45,829 bases of DNA from an uncultured Eubacteriales bacterium (lineage in GTDB: Bacteria > Bacillota > Clostridia > Oscillospirales > CAG-272), in assembly GCA_910586545.1 (NCBI GenBank), contig CAJUIQ010000012.1:5822-51650 (forward strand). Reading direction: 5' to 3'. A program made the position numbers and the translations under genes. Of this stretch, positions 39,673-45,829 are shown piece after piece. The stretch's first letter is position 1. Every line of letters starts with the position of its first letter. The notes under the pieces were generated by a model that did not search any database, was not told where the DNA came from, and saw nothing but the letters and a program-made list of their open reading frames with translations.

Positions 39673-40799
39673 GTTTTTATCACATCGTGCAGAGCATTAC
39701 AAAAACCTGTAACATCGTTCATGGAAGAAAGCGGTCCAAAGCTTACCCTTACCGCTCCGCCGTCCGGCGTTCCCAGCGTTTCGTGAGCCAGAGGCGCACA
39801 ATGTAGCCCGCTGCGTACGCAGATCCCCCGTCTATCCAGCTCATATCCGGTCTTTTGCGCGCTGACGCCTTTGATGTTAAACAGTACAATCGCTCCTGGA
39901 ACTCTACTGCTATAAATCACCAGCTTGGAATTGCCCCGCAGGGTGTTCATCAATGCCCGATAAAGCCCTGCCTCATGGGCACGTATCTCTTCTACTCCCC
40001 TGCTGCGCACATACCGAATTCCTTCACAAAGACCTGCAATTCCCGGTGTGGGCATCGTTCCAGCTTCCAGTCTATCCGGAAGAAAATCCGGCATGCCCGG
40101 ATCCGCAGAATGAATGCCGCTGCCGCCTTCCACAAGCGTACCAATCGTTACATCTTCACGCAAGATTAAAAGGCCAGTACCTTGAGGCCCCATGAGCCCT
40201 TTATGTCCCGGTACGCAAAGGGCTGTAATCTTATCTCGACGCATGTTGATATCATATATACCAGCACCCTGCGCCCCATCCAAAATAAAATATAAGCCAT
40301 GGTTTTCACACAGCCTTCCAATATCACGTATTGGAAGCGCACGGTTAATGATATTCGAACAGCTAGTACATATAACCGCTACGGTATCCCGCCTGATCAG
40401 TCGGCGAATACGTTCCAGTGTTTCAAAATCACTGCCGCCTGTTCGAAAAATGTCGTAATGGACTCCACTGCTCCTGCGCAGCTCCTCTATCGGGCGAAGC
40501 ACACTATTGTGCTCCATATCCGATAGAATCACATGGGATCCCGCAGGAACAAGCCCTTTAATCGCTATATTCAGTGCATACGTAGTGTTTAAAGTAAACG
40601 CTACATTTTCCGGACTTTCGGCACCGAACAGTTCCATAGCCTCTTGTCGGCACTCATACAGCTTTTCCGATGCACGCACCGCCATAGTATGGCTTCCCCG
40701 CCCAGGATTTCCGCAATATTCTCGCATACACGTAGTCATTGCCTGTACGACAGACTCCGGCTTGGGATACGTAGTCGCCGCATTGTCAAGATATATCAT
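39666..40799 (-). CDS. Cysteine desulfurase family protein
   Basis: A 377-aa PLP enzyme of the NifS-like class V group. Features are YLDNAATTYPKP at the N-terminus, LDGAQGAG (cofactor Asp), PGHKGLMGPQGTG around the PLP lysine and RSGLHCAPLAHETLG with the catalytic Cys. It takes sulfur (or selenium) from cysteine (or selenocysteine). The DUF3343 gene lies 14 bases upstream, a pairing that suggests delivery of S or Se to a dedicated carrier rather than general iron-sulfur assembly. The stop codon lies inside the terminator stem. Confidence 0.92.
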   Translation of the reverse strand: MIYLDNAATTYPKPESVVQAMTTCMREYCGNPGRGSHTMAVRASEKLYECRQEAMELFGAESPENVAFTLNTTYALNIAIKGLVPAGSHVILSDMEHNSVLRPIEELRRSSGVHYDIFRTGGSDFETLERIRRLIRRDTVAVICTSCSNIINRALPIRDIGRLCENHGLYFILDGAQGAGIYDINMRRDKITALCVPGHKGLMGPQGTGLLILREDVTIGTLVEGGSGIHSADPGMPDFLPDRLEAGTMPTPGIAGLCEGIRYVRSRGVEEIRAHEAGLYRALMNTLRGNSKLVIYSSRVPGAIVLFNIKGVSAQKTGYELDRRGICVRSGLHCAPLAHETLGTPDGGAVRVSFGPLSSMNDVTGFCNALHDVIKTE

Positions 40800-40813
40800 C
40801 TACCCTCTTCCTT

Positions 40814-41035
40814 TCATCTGCCGCCCAGGATTTCACCGTAGCTGATCCGTTTGGACGATAAAACGGATTTTACCTTATCCAAATATGCACATGAAAAGCT
40901 CAGTCCATACGCACATCCCCGTTTTGTCAGCGTAGGTTCCAAACTAACAATTGCGCACCGTATTCCCACTGATTCCAGTGCACTTCTCCCTTTTATGGCG
41001 GCTGTCATATTTTTCATTGCCGCTATACACATCAT
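40814..41035 (-). CDS. DUF3343 protein, putative Se/S carrier
   Basis: A 73-aa protein of the DUF3343 family (putative Se/S carrier-like). It has AMKNMTAAIKGRSALESVGI, the LEPTLTKRGCAYGLSF segment with the conserved CAYG cysteine, and an SYGEI end. Such proteins are thought to carry persulfide or perselenide from a desulfurase. The start ATG 41035 has AAGGGAG upstream. It is co-transcribed with the desulfurase gene 14 bases downstream. Confidence 0.82.
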   Translation of the reverse strand: MMCIAAMKNMTAAIKGRSALESVGIRCAIVSLEPTLTKRGCAYGLSFSCAYLDKVKSVLSSKRISYGEILGGR

Positions 41036-41238
41036 ATTGCTCCCTTTCCTTTCATTGGCTCCCGCCTTTTTTACTTTAACAATTCGATGGCTTTTCTGTA
41101 AATCAGCCTAAAAAGCTGCTATTCCGCGTTCTTCCATTTTACCGCCTCTTTTTACAATCCTATACCAGTATATTCCTGGTGGGGAGAAATGACAGCCAAA
41201 GTCCGCTATGCTATATATGTCAGAAAGGAGTGTGACGA

Positions 41239-41673
41239 TTGACAGATGAAACATTAAAGATGATTCGGCATGATTTCATGTTGGGAACCAGCTACAAAAA
41301 CCTTGCAGATAAATATGGCATCCCAGTTTCCATCTTGCAAAAAATTGGCAGAAAAGATGGATGGTACCATGCACGCCAAACAAAAAGGCAGTATCCCCCT
41401 GACAGCTCGTTGCCTAAACAAGATGAAGGAAACGGTATGCGGCTGCGGGTAGCTGTAGATACCATTGCGGAAATTATTGACAAAATGGCCGCTGAAATGA
41501 AGGGAGCGCTGGAAAGCGGAGACCGTACGGATATCCGGCAGCTGAAAGAGCTGACACTGGCCGCAAAAGAACTGGCCGCTGTAATCCGCGGACTGGAAGA
41601 AGCCAATACGGAAGACTGCGATACCGCCATAAACGTGGTGCTGGAGGGAGATATTGAAAAATGGGCAAAGTAA
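41239..41673 (+). CDS. Phage terminase small subunit-like protein
   Basis: A 144-aa protein. The N-terminus is a homeodomain/HTH-like region (LKMIRHDFMLGTSYKNLADKYGIP, SILQKIGRKDGWYHAR), as in small terminases that recognise phage packaging sites. A helical region probably for oligomerisation follows (TIAEIIDKMAAEM, ELTLAAKELAAVIRGL). The start is TTG 41239, with AAAGGAG eight bases upstream. It overlaps the large terminase gene by 13 bases, which supports the assignment. Confidence 0.85.
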   Translation: MTDETLKMIRHDFMLGTSYKNLADKYGIPVSILQKIGRKDGWYHARQTKRQYPPDSSLPKQDEGNGMRLRVAVDTIAEIIDKMAAEMKGALESGDRTDIRQLKELTLAAKELAAVIRGLEEANTEDCDTAINVVLEGDIEKWAK

Positions 41674-43046
41674 CCCTTCAAATTCCAAAACCTTCCCCAC
41701 GGCAAGAACTATTTCTTGCGGATACCCATCGATATATCGCTTTCGGCGGCGCCCGAGGAGGAGGCAAAAGCTGGGCTGTACGTATTAAGGCTGCTTTGTT
41801 GGCCCTACACTATCCCGGTATTCGTATTATGATTGTACGACGCACCTACCCAGAACTGCGGCAAAACCACATTGTACCTATGATACCTCTGCTCCATGGA
41901 ATCGCCGCATATAAAGAATCTACCCGCGATATGACTTTTGAAAATGGATCAGTTATTGCCTTTCGTTACTGCCGTAATGTAGCGGACCTAGATAAATTTC
42001 AAGGAACAGAAACAGATGTGCTGTTTATTGATGAGGCAACGCAATTCCCGGAAGAAATGTATGATCGTATTAAAGCCTGCGTTCGCGGCGTAAACACCTA
42101 TCCAAAGAGAATTTATCTCACCTGTAATCCGGGAGGCGTAGGGCATGGATGGGTAAAGCGATTATTCATTGATAAAGCCACCAAACCAGGAGAAAAAGCA
42201 GACGAGTACATGTTTATTCGCTCTCTTGTTACAGATAATACAGCACTGATGCAAAGCGATCCTGGATATATTCAAAAGCTGGAAGCGCTGCCTCCAAAAC
42301 TGCGTAAGGCTTGGCTGGAGGGTAACTGGGATATCTTTGAGGGACAGTTTTTTGAAGAATTTACCGACGATGCATCTCACTATCGCGACAAACTCTATAC
42401 CCATGTAATCGATCCCTTTGAAGTTCCGCCGGACTGGAAGCTGTATCGCAGCTTTGACTTTGGATATTCTAAACCTTTCTCTTGTGACTGGTGGGCAATC
42501 GATTTTGAAGGACGCGCCTACTTGATCCTGCAGCTATATGGCTGTATAGGTCCTAACGAAGGAGTAAAATGGGATCCTGATCGAATTTTTCGGGAAATCC
42601 ACAAAATTGAAGCAGAACACCGATGGCTGCGGGGCAAACAAATTTTTGGCGTGGCAGACCCTTCTATATGGGATGCTTCCCGAGGTGAAGCTATTATTGA
42701 AGCAGCAGACCGACATTATGTATACTTTCAGCCTGGAGACAACAAGCGTCTGCCGGGATGGATGCAATGCCATTATCGACTTGCCTTTGATGGAGATGGG
42801 AAACCAATGGTATATTTTTTTAATACCTGTAAGCACGCCATACGCACTCTTCCCTTACTCACCTACAGCGAACACAGTCCCGAAGATTTGGATACTTCCC
42901 AAGAAGATCACTTTGCCGATTCCTTTCGATATTTCTGCATGAATCGGCCCATTCGGCCGAAACCCTCGTCTGCCGTTCAATCGGAAGGCGATGATCCATT
43001 AAATCTGTTGGCAAACGGACAAAAATACCGACAATTTACATACTAA
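41661..43046 (+). CDS. Phage terminase large subunit
   Basis: A 461-aa packaging motor. The ATPase domain has Walker A GGARGGGKSW (about residues 30-39) and Walker B VLFIDEATQF, with YLTCNPGG as the coupling motif. The nuclease domain has acidic residues in RSFDFGYSKPFSC, FGVADPSIWD and the late DHFADSFRYF. The length is normal and the frame intact. It starts inside the end of the small terminase gene and is followed by the portal gene 33 bases downstream. Confidence 0.94.
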   Translation: MGKVTLQIPKPSPRQELFLADTHRYIAFGGARGGGKSWAVRIKAALLALHYPGIRIMIVRRTYPELRQNHIVPMIPLLHGIAAYKESTRDMTFENGSVIAFRYCRNVADLDKFQGTETDVLFIDEATQFPEEMYDRIKACVRGVNTYPKRIYLTCNPGGVGHGWVKRLFIDKATKPGEKADEYMFIRSLVTDNTALMQSDPGYIQKLEALPPKLRKAWLEGNWDIFEGQFFEEFTDDASHYRDKLYTHVIDPFEVPPDWKLYRSFDFGYSKPFSCDWWAIDFEGRAYLILQLYGCIGPNEGVKWDPDRIFREIHKIEAEHRWLRGKQIFGVADPSIWDASRGEAIIEAADRHYVYFQPGDNKRLPGWMQCHYRLAFDGDGKPMVYFFNTCKHAIRTLPLLTYSEHSPEDLDTSQEDHFADSFRYFCMNRPIRPKPSSAVQSEGDDPLNLLANGQKYRQFTY

Positions 43047-43054
43047 AATAAAAA

Positions 43055-43067
43055 GCCGCATAGCGGC
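43055..43067 (+). promoter_or_regulatory. Hairpin directly before the portal ribosome binding site
   Basis: GCCGC-ATA-GCGGC ends immediately before AAGGAGG (43068-43074). It could set the level of portal translation or protect the transcript; it lacks a T tract, so it is not a terminator. Confidence 0.4.
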
Positions 43068-43079
43068 AAGGAGGATGAA

Positions 43080-44723
43080 TTGAATATGAAAAAACAAAAA
43101 AAGGGGCGCACATCGGAACCAATCACAAATGACACGGTATGTACGGCATACGCCATACTGGAAAAATATAAGGCGGGAAAAGCGTCGTTAGAAAAACGCA
43201 TCATCGACAGTGAGCAGTGGTGGAAAATGCGACATTATGACGACAAAAGTGAGGATTCTATCGCTACCGGCTGGCTGTTTAATACGATTATCAACAAGCA
43301 CGCCGATGCTATGGACAATATCCCGGAGGCAACGTGTTTGCCGCGGGAAAAAAGTGATGGACCGGCAGCACGGCTTCTTACCGACATCCTGCCGCTTATT
43401 TTGGAACGTAACCATTTTGAAAGTACCTACTCCGAATGCTGGTATGATAAACTGAAATACGGTGCCGCATGCTATGGAGTTTTCTGGAACAAATCTCTGG
43501 ACGAAGGCCTTGGCAATATCGATGTGCGACGAATTGATCTGCTTAATCTTTTCTGGGAACCGGGCATCACGGACATTCAGAAGTCACAGAATATTTTTCA
43601 TGTGGATCTTTGGGATAACGAATACTTACAGGAGGAATACCCTGTACTACAGGACTGTCTTGCCACACCGACTTTTGATATCACACAGTATATTTATGAC
43701 GATACTGTTGATACTTCCGACAAATCGGCTGTAATCGATTGGTACTATAAAATAAAAAAAGAGGGCAAGGAGTGTCTGCACTTTTGCAAATTCTGCAATG
43801 GGATTCTCCTGTACGCTTCAGAAAATGATCCGCTGTATCGGGAAGTCGGATTTTATAATCATGGAAAATATCCCTTTGTTATTGATAAAATGTATCCAAT
43901 ACAAGGGTCTCCCTGCGGCTTCAGTGTAATTGACGCTATGCGTGGCACCCAGAAAGAAATAGATATTCTAAGCAACGCCATTGTGCGCAATGCCCGAATG
44001 GCGGCCGAAAGACGTTTTTTTGTACGCAGCGACGGCAGTATTAACGAAAACGAATTTGCGAAGTGGGACCAGCCCTTTGTGCACTATTCTGGATCCGGCG
44101 ACCCGTCCACATCCATTATGCCTATCAGCGTTCCCACCCTTTCAGAAGTTTATGTCGCTATTTTAAACAATAAAATTGACGAGATAAAAGAAACTACTGG
44201 CAACCGGGATTTCTCTCAGGGTTCTACCAGCGGCGGCGTTACTGCGGCATCTGCTATTGCGGCGCTCCAGGAAGCCGGTAACAAAAGTTCCCGAGACATG
44301 CTTTCCGGGGCATATCGGGCCTATGAAGATATCTGCATTTTCCTGATTGATCTAATCCGCCAATTTTATACCTGGCCCCGCTGCTTCCGTATTGTGGGCG
44401 CTGACGGCCTGGAAGCTTTTGTTCAATGCGGCAGCGATATTTTTAATCAAAACAATGAGGAATCCTTCTTGCATGCACAGCCTATCTTTGATATCAAAGT
44501 ACGTGCACACAAAAAAACAGCATTTTCCAGAATGGCTATGAATGAGCTTGCCTGTGAACTGTATAAAATGGGAATTTTCGAACCACAACGCAGTAACGAA
44601 GCGCAACTTTGCCTGGAAATAATGGAATTTGATGGGAAAGAGGAAATTTTGCGCCGTGTTCGCGAAAATGGGGAGAGAGCGTTTTCCCCCGCGCCTATCT
44701 CCCAAAAGGAGCTTTTGCAATGA
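43080..44723 (+). CDS. Phage portal protein
   Basis: A 547-aa protein with the portal-type pattern: IIDSEQWWKMRHYD, an early TGWLFNTIINKHADAMDNIPE, LKYGAACYGVFWN, RRIDLLNLFWEPG and later IDAMRGTQKEIDILSNAIVRNARMA. An S/G-rich region before an alanine-rich helix (GVTAASAIAALQEAG) is also portal-like. Twelve copies would form the DNA entry ring of the capsid. Two starts are possible: TTG 43080 (five bases after AAGGAGG) or ATG 43086 (eleven bases). It overlaps the next gene by four bases. Confidence 0.92.
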   Translation: MNMKKQKKGRTSEPITNDTVCTAYAILEKYKAGKASLEKRIIDSEQWWKMRHYDDKSEDSIATGWLFNTIINKHADAMDNIPEATCLPREKSDGPAARLLTDILPLILERNHFESTYSECWYDKLKYGAACYGVFWNKSLDEGLGNIDVRRIDLLNLFWEPGITDIQKSQNIFHVDLWDNEYLQEEYPVLQDCLATPTFDITQYIYDDTVDTSDKSAVIDWYYKIKKEGKECLHFCKFCNGILLYASENDPLYREVGFYNHGKYPFVIDKMYPIQGSPCGFSVIDAMRGTQKEIDILSNAIVRNARMAAERRFFVRSDGSINENEFAKWDQPFVHYSGSGDPSTSIMPISVPTLSEVYVAILNNKIDEIKETTGNRDFSQGSTSGGVTAASAIAALQEAGNKSSRDMLSGAYRAYEDICIFLIDLIRQFYTWPRCFRIVGADGLEAFVQCGSDIFNQNNEESFLHAQPIFDIKVRAHKKTAFSRMAMNELACELYKMGIFEPQRSNEAQLCLEIMEFDGKEEILRRVRENGERAFSPAPISQKELLQ

Positions 44724-45040
44724 CCAAGATTTCTTTTGACACGTATTATGACACGTACTTGTTTGAATGTGCTGGACATACAGAATATGCCTCTGCCGGG
44801 CAGGATATTTTATGCTCTGCTGTGTCAATTTTATGTTATACACTGCGGGCCCTGCTCCGAGAAGCATACGAGGAAGGAAAAATTGACCGCTACAGAGAAG
44901 ATTTTTCTGCAGGATATGTACGGATGGATTTTGAACTGTCGGACGACAATGCTCCGATTTTGGACAATACTATGGCAATTTTACGAGGATTTCAGCTTTT
45001 AGAAGAAGCTTTTCCGGATTTTATAGAGGCGGACATCTGA
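44720..45040 (+). CDS. Prp-type cysteine protease in the phage module
   Basis: A 106-aa protein matching the ribosomal-processing cysteine protease Prp family (YsxB). The catalytic His is in FECAGHTEYA and the catalytic Cys in GQDILCSAVSILCYTL. In Bacillota with an extended L27 N-terminus, chromosomal Prp trims L27. Phage capsid and scaffold proteins can carry the same cleavage motif. Here the gene is fused by a 4-base overlap to portal, so it is more likely a head-maturation protease of the phage module. No capsid gene follows within the window. Confidence 0.85.
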   Translation: MTKISFDTYYDTYLFECAGHTEYASAGQDILCSAVSILCYTLRALLREAYEEGKIDRYREDFSAGYVRMDFELSDDNAPILDNTMAILRGFQLLEEAFPDFIEADI

Positions 45041-45125
45041 TTGTCAACTTGTATACCTGCGCATATGATATAGCGAAGGCAGTAAAAATACTTGCTGTCT
45101 TATGCTCAGAGGAGGTATAATATAT

Positions 45126-45829
45126 ATGTCTGATAACAGACAGTGCCAGCCTTCGTCCCGGGAAATGGTATGTATCGATACATACCGGGTTCTTGATTCC
45201 TGCCGCGACAAGGACTGTTTCGAGGATGTACGTGTATTTCTGACCGGATACGGCCAGGAGCTTGTTGATAGAGGTGTTGCAGTACGCTGCAAATGTGCCA
45301 GAATCGTATGGTCTTATATCAACATTGATTGTGTTCCTTTTAACAGAGGATTCTATCAGTTGACGATTAAGATCTATATCCGTGTTACCTGTGAAGCGTG
45401 TATTTCCCCTGGAAATATACAGGAAGTAGAAGGAATCGCTGTTGTTGAGAAAAAGGTTATTCTTTTCGGCAGCGAAGGCAATGTAAGCGTATTCAAGAGT
45501 GATAATAACTGCTCGGGATTCTGCCCGCCCAAAGACGGCTGCGGATGCCCTATGACTACCAATCTTCCCATTGCTGTCGTAGAAGCAGTAGACCCGATTA
45601 TTCTGTCCTGCAAAATTGTAAAACCAGAACAGAAGTGTTGTTGCTGTTGCTGCTGCTGTGACGAAATTCCGCAGGGAGTTTGCTGCACAGTATCCGGCGG
45701 CGATATTTGTGACACAGAGGGAGACAAATTGGTTGTCACCCTGGGGCTCTTCTCCGTCATTCGTATTGAGCGTCCTGCGCAATATCTGGTAAACGCAGTA
45801 GAATATTGCGTCCCCGAAAAGGTTTGCCA
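45126..45829 (+). CDS. Cysteine-rich conserved clostridial protein, 3'-truncated by the window
   Basis: A 234-residue open frame running off the window end. I recall similar hypothetical proteins in Clostridia (REMVCIDTYRVLDSCRDKDCFEDVRVFL, then VPFNRGFYQLTIKIYIRV) but no function. It has about 27 cysteines, including eight in a row near residues 174-181. Other pairs and singles (CPPKDGCGCP, VCCTV) flank that run. There is no signal peptide or membrane segment. Metal binding or disulfide cross-linking, for instance in a spore or surface layer, is plausible but not shown. The start ATG 45126 has GAGGAGG ten bases upstream. It does not look phage-derived, so it probably marks the right edge of the phage module. 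Confidence 0.8.
   Translation, partial: MSDNRQCQPSSREMVCIDTYRVLDSCRDKDCFEDVRVFLTGYGQELVDRGVAVRCKCARIVWSYINIDCVPFNRGFYQLTIKIYIRVTCEACISPGNIQEVEGIAVVEKKVILFGSEGNVSVFKSDNNCSGFCPPKDGCGCPMTTNLPIAVVEAVDPIILSCKIVKPEQKCCCCCCCCDEIPQGVCCTVSGGDICDTEGDKLVVTLGLFSVIRIERPAQYLVNAVEYCVPEKVC

Noticed and set aside
45021..45782. Minus-strand frame of 253 codons at the right edge
   Set aside because: Antisense to the Cys-rich gene, whose ribosome binding site and codon pattern are convincing.
1..45829. CRISPR array, rRNA or ordinary tRNA genes
   Set aside because: No regularly spaced repeats of CRISPR type and no rRNA or complete tRNA were seen; the heptamer arms are too short and lack unique spacers.

Overview
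The window looks like a chromosomal segment of a low-to-middle GC Bacillota of class Clostridia, probably a gut anaerobe. The pointers are strong AGGAGG-type ribosome binding sites, TTGACA/TATAAT promoters, an archaeal-type prolyl-tRNA synthetase, the MEP-pathway kinase IspE, a cysteine desulfurase paired with a DUF3343 protein, a THF riboswitch in front of an ECF-type folate transporter gene, and tmRNA next to smpB. I cannot name the genus from sequence alone.

Region by region. 1-2.4 kb (minus strand): a class V aminotransferase translationally coupled to a FolT-like ECF S component, behind a consensus promoter, a THF aptamer, an attenuator and a sequestered ribosome binding site. 2.8-12.5 kb (minus strand): a defence operon in the order SNF2-type helicase, four-helix-bundle protein, type III-like DNA methyltransferase (Mod), AlbA_2/Schlafen-type protein, type III restriction subunit (Res). 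12.7-14.0 kb: a hairpin-rich gap and an A+T-rich radical SAM gene. 14.1-15.0 kb: ssrA (tmRNA, encoded tag ADNSELVAA) and smpB. 15.1-31.7 kb: mostly housekeeping and envelope genes on both strands (transaldolase-like aldolase, P-loop ATPase, M14 peptidase, membrane protein with trigger-factor-like lipoprotein, ACT protein with phenylacetate-CoA ligase, PcrA, ProS, RodA/FtsW, ABC-F, lipid kinase, a broken amidase/Ig-like gene). 31.9-34.9 kb: a two-component system with a membrane-anchored third gene. 35.1-39.6 kb: nadC, nadB, a DUF362 ferredoxin-type protein and ispE in one tight operon. 39.7-41.0 kb: cysteine desulfurase and Se/S-carrier-like DUF3343 gene. 41.2-45.0 kb: an isolated phage head/packaging module (small and large terminase, portal, Prp-type protease). 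45.1 kb to the end: a partial, extremely cysteine-rich protein gene.

The most unusual structure is in the defence operon. Heptamer-based inverted arms (ACAG-containing heptamers on one side, CTGTTAC on the other) occur at several places. They enclose the four-helix-bundle gene, and they also form two near-identical compact elements of about 90 bp inside mod, each inserted in frame and adding about 30 residues. Further arms lie inside res. I saw no such arms elsewhere in the window. This looks like a small mobile element family whose full form carries the four-helix-bundle gene and whose short forms are tolerated inside coding sequence.

Other points worth attention: the isolated terminase-portal-Prp cluster; the apparent +1 frameshift that splits an amidase from an Ig-like, membrane-anchored tail; an ABC-F protein in which all degenerate motifs fall in one of the two composite ATP sites; a palindromic operator over the -10 of the NAD operon; and a CTG start codon for RodA. 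All functions are inferred by reading motifs; no database search was run.
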